Source of the DNA: Streptococcus pantholopis
GTDB lineage: Bacteria > Bacillota > Bacilli > Lactobacillales > Streptococcaceae
Direction: 5' to 3'
Assembly: GCF_001642085.1 (NCBI RefSeq)
Contig: NZ_CP014699.1
Span: 186,001 to 250,000, forward strand
Length of the DNA: 64,000 nt
Each line of letters begins with the position of its first letter. Positions within the stretch are counted from its first letter, which is position 1. Position numbers and translations under genes: made by a program. The notes beneath the pieces were generated by a model. That model did no database searches, had not been told where the DNA came from, and saw only the letters and a program-made list of their open reading frames with translations. This document shows positions 44,869 through 54,247 of this stretch, in pieces.

Positions 44869-45414
44869 ATGAAAAATAATTCTATAAAAACAGTTGTAGC
44901 AACAGGAATCGGAGCAGCACTTTTTGTTATCATCGGACTGTTTGTCAACATTCCGCTGTTTTCAAATACCAGCATTTCCTTGCAGTATGCTGTTCAGGCG
45001 CTTTTTGCTGTCATTTTTGGACCGATTGCCGGTTTCTTTATCGGTTTTATCGGTCATATGGTTAAGGACATGTTTGCCGGCTACGGTATCTGGTGGTCCT
45101 GGGTTCTGCCAAGTGCCCTTGTCGGCTTTGGCATCGGTCTTTTAAAGAATCGCCTGCAGGTTGAAAAAGGTATTTTCGGGAAAAAAGATATTATCATTTT
45201 TAATGTCTTTCAAGTATTGGTCAATATCCTTGCTTGGGCTCTTGTAGCTCCAATCGGTGACATTTTAATTTACAGTGAGCCGGCAAATAAAGTGTTTACG
45301 CAGGGTTTTATCGCTGCGCTGTCAAATTCTTTGACAATAGGTGTCGGCGCTACAATTCTTCTAGCTGTTTATGCTAAAACGAGAACGCAGTCTGGCAGTC
45401 TTACTAAAGATTAA
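44869..45414 (+). CDS. ECF transporter S component, UPF0397 family
   Basis: 181 aa with about five membrane segments. [19 protein letters not shown] and [19 protein letters not shown] are UPF0397 signatures. S components bind the substrate and dock on the EcfA-EcfT module encoded next door. ATG after TTGAGGAAACAAG, 89 bp after the DUF62 gene and 33 bp before the ATPase gene. The substrate of UPF0397 transporters is not established. Confidence 0.88.
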   Translation: MKNNSIKTVVATGIGAALFVIIGLFVNIPLFSNTSISLQYAVQALFAVIFGPIAGFFIGFIGHMVKDMFAGYGIWWSWVLPSALVGFGIGLLKNRLQVEKGIFGKKDIIIFNVFQVLVNILAWALVAPIGDILIYSEPANKVFTQGFIAALSNSLTIGVGATILLAVYAKTRTQSGSLTKD

Positions 45415-45447
45415 AAACGGCGGCTGAGTTTTAAGGAGTTGCTTGTG

Positions 45448-47127
45448 ATGCGTCCATTTATTGAATTCAAGGATTTTACCTTTAAATACGATGTTCAGGC
45501 AGAGCCGACCTTAAGAGGTGTTGATTTAGCCATTGAAAAAGGCGAGAAGGTTCTCATTTTGGGGCCTTCAGGGAGCGGGAAGTCGACTTTGGGCCACTGT
45601 CTCAATGGGATTATTCCCAATATTCATCATGGCGAGCGAAGCGGATCCCTCTTAATTGACGGCCAGGATGTCTTTGATTTGTCGATTTATGAGAAATCCC
45701 ATCTGATTTCAACTGTTTTGCAGGATCCTGACGGCCAGTTCATCGGTTTAAGCGTAGCAGAAGATATTGCTTTTGCTCTGGAAAATGACTGTCTTGATCA
45801 GCAGTCTATGAATGAAAAAATTGCTGTCTGGGCAGAAAGGCTGAACTTACAGGATCTGCTTGAGAAAAGACCGCAGGATTTATCAGGCGGTCAAAAACAG
45901 CGTGTCAGTTTAGCGGGGGTCCTGATTGATGAGAGCCCTATTTTGCTTTTTGATGAGCCTCTAGCCAATCTTGACCCAAAATCTGGCCAGGACACCATTG
46001 CCTTGATCGATCGGATTCACAAAGAAGAAGAAGGAACCACAACTATTATTATTGAACATCGTCTGGAGGATGTTCTCTATGCTCCCGTTGACAGAGTTGT
46101 CTTGATAAATGACGGTCAGATTTTATTTAACGGCCGGGCAGATGACTTGCTTAAGACAGAGCTGCTGAGAGAAAATGGGATTCGTGAGCCGCTTTATGTG
46201 ACGGTCTTGCGGGATTTAGGGCTGGATTTGCAAAAGACAGAGCATCTGGCACACCTAGCTGACTTGGACCTTTCTGGGATTCGTTTTGCCCAGCCTTCAG
46301 AAACCGTTTCTGATGTCAAAAGAGAAGAGCTGCTTGAGCTCACGGATCTTCATTTTGCCTATGACCATCAGGATTTACTTTTAAAAGATATTAACCTGAC
46401 TGTTCGAAAAGGAGAACGCATTTCTCTTGTGGGCAGAAATGGTGCCGGTAAATCAACTCTGGCCAAGGTTCTCTGCCGGTTTGTACCGACAGACAGTCCG
46501 GTTTTCTATCAAGGCCGTGATATTTCAGATGATTCTATCAAGGAGAGGGCGGACCGAATAGGCTATGTGCTGCAGAATCCCAATCAGATGATCAGCCAAA
46601 CTATGATTTTTGATGAGGTCGCTCAAGGCCTGCGATTGCGAGGCAAGCCTGAAGAGGAGGTCGAACAGGAAGTCCTGTCTACCCTAAAGATTTGCGGCTT
46701 GTATGAATTTCGCAATTGGCCGATTTCTGCCCTTTCCTTCGGCCAGAAGAAGAGAGTAACCATCGCTTCTATTTTGGTGCTCAATCCAGAGGTGATTCTT
46801 CTGGATGAACCGACTGCGGGCCAAGATAAGAGAAATTATACAGAGATTATGAATTTTCTCAATGAGCTCAACGCCTTAGGGCATACGATTATCATGATTA
46901 CCCATGACATGCAGCTGATGCTGGAGTACTCTGATCGGACTCTGGTTATTCATGACGGGCGCATTGTAGCTGACTGCCGGCCGGTGGAAATTTTTACCGA
47001 TACAGATTTGCTGGCAAGAGCCAGTCTTAAGAAAACAAGCCTATTTGATTTAGCCCTGAAACTGCAGGCAGATCCTATTGCTTTAACCAATTTTTATATC
47101 GCCAATCAAGGAGGCCGTCATGACTAA
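45448..47127 (+). CDS. ECF transporter ATPase with two fused ABC domains
   Basis: 559 aa with two complete nucleotide-binding domains. First: Walker [10 protein letters not shown] near 37, signature LSGGQKQR near 145, Walker [13 protein letters not shown]. Second: Walker [10 protein letters not shown] near 330, signature LSFGQKKR near 430, Walker [12 protein letters not shown]. This single chain replaces the usual EcfA1/EcfA2 pair, as in YkoD-type proteins. The ATG at 45448 follows AAGGAG by nine bases; the adjacent in-frame GTG at 45445 has better spacing and cannot be excluded. It overlaps the EcfT gene by eight bases. Confidence 0.92.
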   Translation: MRPFIEFKDFTFKYDVQAEPTLRGVDLAIEKGEKVLILGPSGSGKSTLGHCLNGIIPNIHHGERSGSLLIDGQDVFDLSIYEKSHLISTVLQDPDGQFIGLSVAEDIAFALENDCLDQQSMNEKIAVWAERLNLQDLLEKRPQDLSGGQKQRVSLAGVLIDESPILLFDEPLANLDPKSGQDTIALIDRIHKEEEGTTTIIIEHRLEDVLYAPVDRVVLINDGQILFNGRADDLLKTELLRENGIREPLYVTVLRDLGLDLQKTEHLAHLADLDLSGIRFAQPSETVSDVKREELLELTDLHFAYDHQDLLLKDINLTVRKGERISLVGRNGAGKSTLAKVLCRFVPTDSPVFYQGRDISDDSIKERADRIGYVLQNPNQMISQTMIFDEVAQGLRLRGKPEEEVEQEVLSTLKICGLYEFRNWPISALSFGQKKRVTIASILVLNPEVILLDEPTAGQDKRNYTEIMNFLNELNALGHTIIMITHDMQLMLEYSDRTLVIHDGRIVADCRPVEIFTDTDLLARASLKKTSLFDLALKLQADPIALTNFYIANQGGRHD

Positions 47128-47950
47128 TCGTTTAATTGGCTATTACGGCGGTGATGGCTTTCTCTACCGCCTTTCAGGAGCCAGCAAACTGCTTTTTCTT
47201 CTTCTGGCTTCTATTGCCTGTATGACCACCTATGATACACGCTTGATTCTTTTTATCGGCATTTTATCGCTCATTCTTTTTAGAATGGCCCATGTACGCT
47301 GGCAGGATATCTCTTTTGTGATTAAATTTATCAGCTTTTTTGCTCTGCTCAATGTCATTGTCGTTTATCTTTTTGCTCCTGCCTACGGTGAGCAGATTTA
47401 CGGAGCCAAGACGGTTTTATTTGAGGGCTGGGGACGATTTTATCTGACCAGTCAGGAACTGTTCTACCTTTTCAATTTATCGCTGAAATACTTTTCAACT
47501 GTCCCTTTGGCTCTGCTTTTTTTACTGACAACCCATCCCAGCCAGTTTGCCTCAAGTCTCAATCAGATTGGGGTGCCCTATAAAGTGGCCTATGCAGTCA
47601 GTCTGACACTGCGCTATATTCCCGACGTGCAGGAAGAATTTTATATGATTCGCATGTCGCAGGAGGCCCGCGGCCTAGAACTGTCAGCTAAGGCTAAGCT
47701 CCTCGATCGGATCAAAGGCAATCTGCAGATTGTTTTGCCCTTGATTTTCAGTTCACTTGAACGGATTGACACAGTATCGACAGCTATGGAGCTGCGGCGT
47801 TTTGGAAAAAATAAAAAGCGCACTTGGTATACCTACAAGAAATTCTCGACTTACGACTTGTTGGCTATTGCCCTAGCCTGCCTGCTTTTTACAGCCAGTC
47901 TGCTGCTCTTTCTTTTGAATCATGGCAGATTTTATAATCCTTGGGCATAA
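47120..47950 (+). CDS. ECF transporter transmembrane component (EcfT type)
   Basis: 276 aa with about five membrane segments. The two Ala-Arg-Gly coupling motifs are represented by [14 protein letters not shown] (first ARG) and the [12 protein letters not shown] region. [20 protein letters not shown] is typical of EcfT. It links the S component to the fused ATPase. ATG inside the end of the ATPase gene, with AAGGAGGCCGTC upstream. Last gene of the operon. Confidence 0.9.
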   Translation: MTNRLIGYYGGDGFLYRLSGASKLLFLLLASIACMTTYDTRLILFIGILSLILFRMAHVRWQDISFVIKFISFFALLNVIVVYLFAPAYGEQIYGAKTVLFEGWGRFYLTSQELFYLFNLSLKYFSTVPLALLFLLTTHPSQFASSLNQIGVPYKVAYAVSLTLRYIPDVQEEFYMIRMSQEARGLELSAKAKLLDRIKGNLQIVLPLIFSSLERIDTVSTAMELRRFGKNKKRTWYTYKKFSTYDLLAIALACLLFTASLLLFLLNHGRFYNPWA

Positions 47951-48016
47951 GAAGATAAAATCTTCATCAGTTTATGGCTGCTGAGCTGACTTTGTATACA
48001 AAATAGGGTGTTGTTT

Positions 48017-48103
48017 TTGCGTACAATTTTTGAAGGTGGGAAACTCAAAAAACAAGACGGGAACCCAACATTAGCTACCGTCTTAAAAATAATTGACATC
48101 TAA
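48017..48103 (+). pseudogene. Possible remnant of an addiction-module antitoxin
   Basis: A 28-codon stretch ending at TAA 48101 reads FEGGKLKKQDGNPTLATVL followed by KIIDI. This resembles the second half of the helix-turn-helix in HigA-type addiction-module antidote proteins, where GNPTLATLLKV is common. There is no N-terminal half, a stop codon lies upstream in frame, and no toxin gene is adjacent, so at most it is a fragment. The similarity is from memory of the motif only. Confidence 0.35.
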
Positions 48104-48136
48104 AGTCTTGATATACTTGATAAATGGTAGAAAAAA

Positions 48137-48172
48137 GTCCCTATTCAGAATCAAAGAATAAGGACATTTTTA
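48137..48172 (+). terminator. Terminator after the ECF operon
   Basis: GTCCCTATTC and GAATAAGGAC (48156-48165) pair with one mismatch, followed by ATTTTTATTT. Confidence 0.7.
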
Positions 48173-48231
48173 TTTCTATCAGATGAGTCATCTCCTCAGT
48201 GAAAATCCAAGACAAAAGAGAGCCTTAGATA

Positions 48232-48256
48232 CAGCCTGACTTTGTCCGACAGGCTG
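48232..48256 (-). terminator. Hairpin at the end of the rsmG-ktrB-ktrA unit
   Basis: CAGCCTG (48232-48238) pairs perfectly with CAGGCTG (48250-48256), five bases after the ktrA stop on the minus strand. The T-run is weak, so termination efficiency is uncertain. Confidence 0.6.
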
Positions 48257-48260
48257 AAGT

Positions 48261-48932
48261 TTATTTTAGATAACCTAAGTAGTCAAATTTTTCAAAGGTT
48301 CGTTTGCTGGCTACAGCCTCAACAATCAGTTCCTTTGTCAGAATATGATCTGGATTAAAGTCCGTATCTAAAGGGGCCGTTTTGGACGTTCGAAAACCAA
48401 TAACATTCAAATCATATTTTTTACGGACATCTAACTGCGTCAGTGATTTTCCCAACCATGATTCAGGCAGAGTGAATTCGATAAAGGAAATATCGTCTTC
48501 GATGTGGATAATATTGGCAATAGAGTGGCGCAGAAGACGTGACGTTAAATTCTTTGCCGTACTGCGTTCAGGTGAAATCACATGCTTGGCACCGAGTCCA
48601 TACAGAACATCTTCATAATTTTCACCTCGGGCTTTAGCAATAATATTTGTCACCCCCAGCTTTTGACAATGGATAAGTGCAAGGGCAGAGGCTTCCAAGT
48701 TGTTGCCGGTTGCGATTATGACAATATCGCACTGGTCGATGCCGGCGGCTTTTAAAAACTCAAAATCAGTAATATCACCAACAGCGCCTTTAGTAACATA
48801 GTCGGCGACATCCTGCACATGCTTTTCCTGATTGTCCAGAGCGATAACCTCCTGTTCAAAACTAGACAATTCGCAAGCAAGGGTTTTGCCGAAAATACCT
48901 AAACCAAGGATGCCAAAAATTTTACGAGTCAT
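48261..48932 (-). CDS. ktrA: Potassium uptake regulatory subunit KtrA/TrkA type
   Basis: 223 aa. An RCK domain with the Rossmann loop GILGLGIFGKTLACEL at the N-terminus and the acidic ALDNQ after strand two binds ATP/ADP or NAD(H). A C-terminal TrkA-C domain (about residues 135-223, LPESWLGKSLTQLDVRKKYD) binds c-di-AMP in related proteins. It gates the KtrB channel encoded immediately upstream on the same strand, 19 bp apart. ATG at 48932 after AAAGGAAACATT. Confidence 0.93.
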   Translation of the reverse strand: MTRKIFGILGLGIFGKTLACELSSFEQEVIALDNQEKHVQDVADYVTKGAVGDITDFEFLKAAGIDQCDIVIIATGNNLEASALALIHCQKLGVTNIIAKARGENYEDVLYGLGAKHVISPERSTAKNLTSRLLRHSIANIIHIEDDISFIEFTLPESWLGKSLTQLDVRKKYDLNVIGFRTSKTAPLDTDFNPDHILTKELIVEAVASKRTFEKFDYLGYLK

Positions 48933-48951
48933 AATGTTTCCTTTCTATAAA

Positions 48952-50331
48952 TTAACCAAGAGAAATATCAGTCGGGGTATAGTGGACAGCTTTTTCTTTT
49001 TTCTGCAGAAAGCTCAATAAAACAGTAATCGGGCCAACACGGCCTGTAAACATAAGCAGTATAATGATACAGCGCCCGACTGATGACAGGGCCGGTGTCA
49101 CATCCATTGAAACACCGACTGTAGCTATTGCTGATATGACTTCAAAAAGAAGAGCGGTTGGCGATAAATGTCTTTCAGACAGGAGCAACAGAAAATAGCC
49201 GCTGGCTGCTAAAACAAAGAAAAAAATCAGAATGGTTAAGGTTTGCTTAATTGTTTTATTGTGGATCACACGATGCCTGAAGGTGACATCTGACTGGCCG
49301 GCTAATTCAGATTTAAACAGTAAAAAAATGATAGCGGCAGTTGTTACCTTAATACCGCCAGCTGTCCCTCCCGGAGCTCCTCCGACAGCCATCTGCAGCA
49401 TATAAAGAAAATTGGTTGCTGCTTCAGTGTCCAAAAAACTCAAAGTTGAGAAGCCAGCCGTCCGCATAGTTACAGTCTGAAAAAAACTGATCATAAACTG
49501 CTGAAAAGCATTATAGCCAGCTAATGTATTAGGATTCCTTAATTCTGTCAGCCAGGACAGGAGCGTTCCTGCGGAAAGAAAGATAGCTGTTGTATAGAGA
49601 ATCAGCCGGCTTTGATTGCTCAACAGGCGAAAAGAGGCTTTTAAGCGTCGGGGCTTCTCTTTTACAAAATCGTTAAAAATTTGAAAGAGATCAAACCAGA
49701 CAGAAAAACCCAAGCCGCCAGAAATAATAGCAAAGGCTACAGTGAAATTAATCAGCGGATTCAGCATAAAGTCTTTAAGGCTACTGGTGCCAAGATTATC
49801 AAAACCAGCATTACAAAAAGCAGAGACGGCCAGAAAAAGGCTGTTGAAAATACCAGACTGAACTCCAAACCTTGGAATGAAGTCAAACATCAAAATAAGG
49901 GCGGTCATTCCCTCAATAACCAGTGAAATTTTATAGACATTAAACAAGTATTGCTGTAAGTCTGTATTGTCCGGCCGGCTCAGCGCAGACTGCAGCAAGC
50001 TTCGTGCTGACAGGCCGAGTCTTTGATGCAGCACGAACATGCTGATAGCGATTAAGGTCACAATACCCAGACCGCCAATCTGCATTAAGATCATAGCGAT
50101 AAACTGCCCCAGACTGTTATAGACCTCACTTATTGGAAATACTGATAAACCAGTAACACAGACCATAGAAACAGTTGTAAAAAGATGGTCAAAATAAGTG
50201 GTTGTCGGTGCATTTGCGGAATGAGAGAAAGGAAGCGATAAGAGCAGGCTGCCAACTAAAATGACAGTTAAAAAACTAACTGTCAGTTTTTGTGTCACTG
50301 ATCCTGCTGAGAACTTATTAAAAGGAAACAT
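48952..50331 (-). CDS. ktrB: Potassium uptake membrane subunit KtrB/TrkH type
   Basis: 459 aa with the four-fold membrane-pore-membrane repeat of the Trk/Ktr/HKT superfamily. Filter-type glycines are seen in VTGLSVF, NAGFDNLG, TAGFSTL and VGVSMDV. It forms the K+ (and Na+) translocating pore. ATG at 50331 after GGAGAAATCATATC. It lies 15 bp after rsmG and 19 bp before ktrA, so the three probably form one operon, a grouping known in streptococci. Confidence 0.93.
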   Translation of the reverse strand: MFPFNKFSAGSVTQKLTVSFLTVILVGSLLLSLPFSHSANAPTTTYFDHLFTTVSMVCVTGLSVFPISEVYNSLGQFIAMILMQIGGLGIVTLIAISMFVLHQRLGLSARSLLQSALSRPDNTDLQQYLFNVYKISLVIEGMTALILMFDFIPRFGVQSGIFNSLFLAVSAFCNAGFDNLGTSSLKDFMLNPLINFTVAFAIISGGLGFSVWFDLFQIFNDFVKEKPRRLKASFRLLSNQSRLILYTTAIFLSAGTLLSWLTELRNPNTLAGYNAFQQFMISFFQTVTMRTAGFSTLSFLDTEAATNFLYMLQMAVGGAPGGTAGGIKVTTAAIIFLLFKSELAGQSDVTFRHRVIHNKTIKQTLTILIFFFVLAASGYFLLLLSERHLSPTALLFEVISAIATVGVSMDVTPALSSVGRCIIILLMFTGRVGPITVLLSFLQKKEKAVHYTPTDISLG

Positions 50332-50346
50332 GATATGATTTCTCCA

Positions 50347-51060
50347 TTATAAAGGTTTCTTATTGGGAATGCCAGCCTTGCGGGGGTATTTCTTAGGAGT
50401 CTCTTTTTTCTTTTCAAGACTAATTAAAGTTCGGCCGTCCCCGTTAGGAAGCTTATAGCTGTCACTTTGCAGGAGCTGTGTAAACAGCAAGTGTAGAGCG
50501 TTTTGAGACTGGGCAATCTCTTTTTCTGCTGCCGATGCCTTAAGAGCAAGAAGGCGGCCCTTAATTTTTAAAAAGGGCAGGGTCAGTTCTGCCAAGACCG
50601 GCAGAACTGCAACAGCTCTGGCGGTTACTATATCAAATTGTTCCCGAAACTCTTTGCGGCGGGCAAAATCTTCGGCTCTGCCATGGTAAAAATGGACGTT
50701 TTCAAGTTTCAAAGTTTCAGCCAGTAAATTTAAAAAGTGAATCCGTTTATTGAGGGAGTCAATAATGGTGACATCAATTTTTGGATAAATAATTTTTATA
50801 GGAAGACTGGGAAAGCCCGCTCCGGCCCCGACATCCAAGAGTCTGATTCTGTCATCCTTGATGGCCCCACGCAAAATAGGTGCCAGTGAATCGTAGAAAT
50901 GTTTGAGATAGACGTCCCTTTCTTCTGTGATAGCAGTAAGATTGACCTTTTGATTCCATTGAGTAAGCAGTTTAAAATAGAGATCAAACTGCTGTTTCTG
51001 CCAATCGGATAGTGTGATGCCGGCCTGTGACAGCTCTGCATAGAATTCTTCTGGTGTCAT
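50347..51060 (-). CDS. rsmG: 16S rRNA (guanine-N7) methyltransferase RsmG
   Basis: 237 aa. It methylates G527 of 16S rRNA in the streptomycin-site loop; loss gives low-level streptomycin resistance in other bacteria. SAM motif [17 protein letters not shown] near residue 73, and [19 protein letters not shown] near 140. ATG at 51060 after AAGGGAGAAGAT. First gene of the unit with ktrB and ktrA. The C-terminal tail is basic ([19 protein letters not shown]). Confidence 0.96.
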   Translation of the reverse strand: MTPEEFYAELSQAGITLSDWQKQQFDLYFKLLTQWNQKVNLTAITEERDVYLKHFYDSLAPILRGAIKDDRIRLLDVGAGAGFPSLPIKIIYPKIDVTIIDSLNKRIHFLNLLAETLKLENVHFYHGRAEDFARRKEFREQFDIVTARAVAVLPVLAELTLPFLKIKGRLLALKASAAEKEIAQSQNALHLLFTQLLQSDSYKLPNGDGRTLISLEKKKETPKKYPRKAGIPNKKPL

Positions 51061-51087
51061 ATCTTCTCCCTTAGAGTGTTTTCTCTT

Positions 51088-51096
51088 ATTCTACCA
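51088..51096 (-). promoter_or_regulatory. Extended -10 promoter for rsmG
   Basis: Minus-strand TGG-TAGAAT, about 28 bp before the rsmG start codon. Confidence 0.6.
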
Positions 51097-51163
51097 TAAA
51101 ACAGATAAGGAAATCATGAAAAAAATGGAAAGAAGGTATTTGCTTTCCTAAAATTAGGGAAAT

Positions 51164-51172
51164 TGCTATAAT
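51164..51172 (+). promoter_or_regulatory. Extended -10 promoter for lemA
   Basis: TGC-TATAAT about 175 bp before the lemA start codon, giving a long leader. Weak TTTCCT at the -35 position. Confidence 0.55.
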
Positions 51173-51346
51173 AATAGAATAAGGCAGATAAAAAGAAAAA
51201 GTTAGCAGTTTACTGTTTTGCTTATATTTTTCTGCTTGCTGTTTTTGTAAAGACAGATGACTTATTTTTCAGGGGAGAGAGGATTGCTTGTTTTATAACT
51301 CTAAACAAACTGCCCCTTATTTTTAGATATCAGAGGAGAATGTGAG

Positions 51347-51904
51347 ATGGTACTGGTTCTTGTTTTAATTGCTGTTCTACTTTTGCTTGTTGTTTGGGTA
51401 ACCGCTGCTTACAATGGCTTAGTTAGAGGCCGTATGCATACCAAAGAGGCTTGGAGCCAGATTGATGTGCAGCTGAAACGCCGAAACGATTTAATTCCAA
51501 ATTTGCTGGAAACGGTTAAGGGTTATGCTGCCTACGAAGAAAAAGTTTTTTCACAGGTAACAGAACTGCGTGCTCAAGTTGCAAAGGCCCACACACCAAA
51601 TGAAGCAATGCAGGCGTCCGATGCTCTGTCAAAGCAGCTTTCCGGCATTTTTGCTGTAGCGGAGAATTATCCTGATTTGCAGGCTAATAAGAGTTTCGTT
51701 AAACTGCAGGAAGAATTGGCTAATACGGAAAATAAAATTTCTTATTCCCGTCAGCTGTTCAATTCGACCACTGCTAATTATAATACCAAATTGGAAGTCT
51801 TTCCGACCAATCTTGTTGGGTCACTGTTTGGCTTTAAGCCAAGTCAGTTCTTAGAAGTTCCTGAGGAAGAAAAAGAGACGCCGCAAGTCAAGTTTGACTT
51901 TTAA
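51347..51904 (+). CDS. lemA: LemA family protein
   Basis: 185 aa. One N-terminal membrane segment (residues 1-22), then a coiled, mostly helical domain with the signature [27 protein letters not shown], split across residues 36-62, and [21 protein letters not shown]. The function is unknown; in streptococci it is regularly next to htpX, suggesting a role in membrane-protein quality control. ATG after GAGGAGAATGTGAG. htpX follows after a repeat cluster. Confidence 0.94.
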   Translation: MVLVLVLIAVLLLLVVWVTAAYNGLVRGRMHTKEAWSQIDVQLKRRNDLIPNLLETVKGYAAYEEKVFSQVTELRAQVAKAHTPNEAMQASDALSKQLSGIFAVAENYPDLQANKSFVKLQEELANTENKISYSRQLFNSTTANYNTKLEVFPTNLVGSLFGFKPSQFLEVPEEEKETPQVKFDF

Positions 51905-51996
51905 CTTTTATCCGAATAAGAAAAAACGGATAAGTCCTAAAAGTTCGAAAAAGATGTCCTTTCCTTGTGTTTTGCAACTCATGGACTAGGCTCAGT

Positions 51997-52357
51997 TTTT
52001 TGGCTACTCTTTTAACGGGCTTTGTGGCTTGGTATCTTGTTTGAATTGAACACGCCCTAAACGCTGCGGGAAAAAGACATGGTTAAGTTTAGAATTGATT
52101 TCAAGTTAGCTAGCCGTAAACGTCTGAAAGCTTTGTCGCCTTAACAGTCGACCGCACCTTTCTAGTCGTTCTGGCAGGGGTGCGTCTGCGAAATCAGAGA
52201 TTTCGGACTTACCGTCAGCCGTAGACGTCTGAAGGCTTTGTCGTCCTGCGGCCGACCGCACCCTTCTAGTCGTCTTGGCAGAGGTGCGTCTGCGAAATCG
52301 AAGATTTCGGACTTACCGTCATTTTTGCTTTGCTTTTTTTACGGGCTTTGTATCTTG
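51997..52357 (+). repeat. Dispersed modular repeat, cluster 9 (leader of htpX)
   Basis: A partial end (to 52039) followed by one 318 bp unit, 52040-52357, in which the long core is duplicated. The two GAAATC/GATTTC hairpins have different loops (AGA and GAA). The unit ends 14 nt before the htpX start codon. Just upstream, TTATCCG/CGGATAA (51908-51932) forms a hairpin after lemA without a T-run. Confidence 0.9.
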
Positions 52358-52371
52358 TTGGAGGAGGGATT

Positions 52372-53265
52372 ATGCTTTATCAGCAAATTTCCAGTAATAA
52401 GAGACGGACAGTTGTTTTGCTGCTGGTCTTTTTTGTGCTCCTTGCTTCTATTGGGGGAGCTGCTGGCTTTTTATTATTGGACAGCTTGGAATTAGGCGTC
52501 ACTCTGGCTCTGATTATCGGTGCTATCTATGCTGTCAGTATGATTTTTCAGTCAACTAATGTTGTTATGTCTATGAATAATGCGCGTGAAGTAACAGAGG
52601 AAGAGGCGCCTGAATATTATCATATTGTTGAGGATATGGCGATGGTTGCGCAAGTTCCCATGCCGCGGGTCTTTATTATTGAAGATAACTCATTAAATGC
52701 CTTTGCGACAGGTTCCAGTCCGGAGAATGCAGCTGTAGCGGCTACAACAGGTCTTTTAGCGGTTATGAACCGAGAAGAGTTAGAAGGTGTTATCGGGCAT
52801 GAAATCAGCCATATCAGAAATTATGATATTCGAATCTCTACAATAGCTGTTGCTTTGGCCAGTGCTGTTACACTGATTTCAAGCCTTGGCGGACGGATGA
52901 TGTGGTTTGGCGGCGGACGCCGACGCAGCAACAGCCGAGACAGTGGCGGTTTGGGTATTTTGCTGCTTATTTTTTCCTTGATTGCATTGATTCTTGCTCC
53001 TTTGGCGGCCAGTTTAGTGCAATTGGCTATTTCCCGTCAGCGGGAGTATTTGGCTGATGCGAGCTCAGTGGAGCTGACCCGCAATCCGCAGGGGATGATT
53101 AATGCTCTGCAAAAACTGGAACAGTCTCAGCCTATGGCTCACCATGTTGATGAGGCCAGCAGCGCTCTTTATATCAATGATCCGCAGAAAAGAGAAGGTG
53201 TTAGGTCTCTCTTTTATACTCATCCTTCTATTGCTGACAGGATTGAGCGCTTGCGTCAGATGTAA
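52372..53265 (+). CDS. htpX: Membrane-bound zinc metalloprotease HtpX
   Basis: 297 aa M48B peptidase. Two N-terminal membrane segments (about residues 15-35 and 40-60), zinc motif [11 protein letters not shown] near residue 140-150 with the catalytic Glu, two further hydrophobic segments (residues 155-175 and 195-220), and the third ligand Glu in [19 protein letters not shown]. It degrades misfolded membrane proteins. The ATG at 52372 follows GGAGGAGGGATT; an upstream in-frame start would lie within the repeat. A terminator follows. Confidence 0.95.
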   Translation: MLYQQISSNKRRTVVLLLVFFVLLASIGGAAGFLLLDSLELGVTLALIIGAIYAVSMIFQSTNVVMSMNNAREVTEEEAPEYYHIVEDMAMVAQVPMPRVFIIEDNSLNAFATGSSPENAAVAATTGLLAVMNREELEGVIGHEISHIRNYDIRISTIAVALASAVTLISSLGGRMMWFGGGRRRSNSRDSGGLGILLLIFSLIALILAPLAASLVQLAISRQREYLADASSVELTRNPQGMINALQKLEQSQPMAHHVDEASSALYINDPQKREGVRSLFYTHPSIADRIERLRQM

Positions 53266-53270
53266 ACCAG

Positions 53271-53291
53271 CAGGAAAGTGTCCTGTTTTTT
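53271..53291 (+). terminator. Terminator after htpX
   Basis: CAGGA-AAGTG-TCCTG followed by TTTTTT. A second hairpin AAAAAGTTC/GAACTTTTT (53305-53326) lies just downstream. Confidence 0.85.
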
Positions 53292-53478
53292 AATAAAAAA
53301 TAAGAAAAAGTTCTGAGGAACTTTTTAATTTTCTCCTTTTAGGACTAAAGGAAGAAGCAGGAGAAAAGCCGTAACAATAGCGTTTGTAATAAAGTTGACA
53401 TCTATCTTCTAAAGAGATGACATTTTATTATTGTATAATATAGAAATTAAGAGTGATTTATTAGAAGGGTAAAAGCTG

Positions 53479-54012
53479 ATGTTTTCCATAGCTGAGCTGA
53501 AAAAAAGACCGGAAGGAATCGATTTTGACCAGAGTTTATCTGTTAGTGATGAGCTGATTGCACGTAATCCTGATATTTTAGATGTCAAGGATGTTCGGGC
53601 AAAGGGGAATGTCTCTTACGATGATGGGCTGTTTTTATTAAACTATGAACTGACTTATCTCTTGGAACTTCCTTCAAGCCGTTCGCTTCAGCCGGTTGTT
53701 TTGAAGCAAAAGCAGACGGTAGCTGAGGTTTTTGCTGAACAGTCGGAACTGACTTCTAAAAGAGAGTTTGCTGATCAGGACTTGCTGCTGCTTGTTGATG
53801 GGCCGAATATTGATTTAGCAGAAAGTGTTATTGACAATATTCTGCTGTCAGTCCCTCTGCAGGTGCTGACCGACGATGAGCAAACTGCCGCTGATTTACC
53901 GGCTGGGGAGAGCTGGGCAGTATTGACCGAAGAGCAGTATCAGTCCCTGAAAGCAGAAAAGAGAGAAGCTTCAAGTCCTTTTGCTGCTCTGGACGGTTTA
54001 CTTGATGAGTGA
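53479..54012 (+). CDS. DUF177 (YceD) family protein
   Basis: 177 aa. The N-terminal half and VRAKGNVSYDDGLFLLNYEL and LLLVDGPNIDLAESVIDNILLSVPL are typical of YceD/DUF177, which in many bacteria precedes rpmF and is implicated in 23S rRNA accumulation. Here rpmF does not follow. The lack of the Cys pairs seen in some members is normal for streptococci. ATG after AGAAGGGTAAAAGCTG; a -10 sequence TATAAT lies at 53434-53439. Confidence 0.85.
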   Translation: MFSIAELKKRPEGIDFDQSLSVSDELIARNPDILDVKDVRAKGNVSYDDGLFLLNYELTYLLELPSSRSLQPVVLKQKQTVAEVFAEQSELTSKREFADQDLLLLVDGPNIDLAESVIDNILLSVPLQVLTDDEQTAADLPAGESWAVLTEEQYQSLKAEKREASSPFAALDGLLDE

Positions 54013-54045
54013 AGCCGTTTTCTTTAAAAATTATGAGAATTCCAG

Positions 54046-54074
54046 TTGTGAAAGCTGAAATTCTTTGCTATAAT
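54046..54074 (+). promoter_or_regulatory. Promoter of the orphan response regulator gene
   Basis: -35 TTGTGA (54046-54051), 17 bp spacer, extended -10 TGC-TATAAT (54069-54074). The start codon is 174 bp further on, leaving a leader of about 165 nt. Confidence 0.72.
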
Positions 54075-54247
54075 TTTTTTACCAAATGCTCATACGTGCA
54101 TTAAATCATTGAGAAGTGAGGATTTTGTTCACTCTTCTTTTCTGGCGGGTATAACATGAAAAAGATTTAAGTTTGTAGGGGTTTGTTTTTCAATTTGGAC
54201 TTAGCACCTATTAACTCAAAATCACAAAGAAAAAGGGAAGGTGTAAA

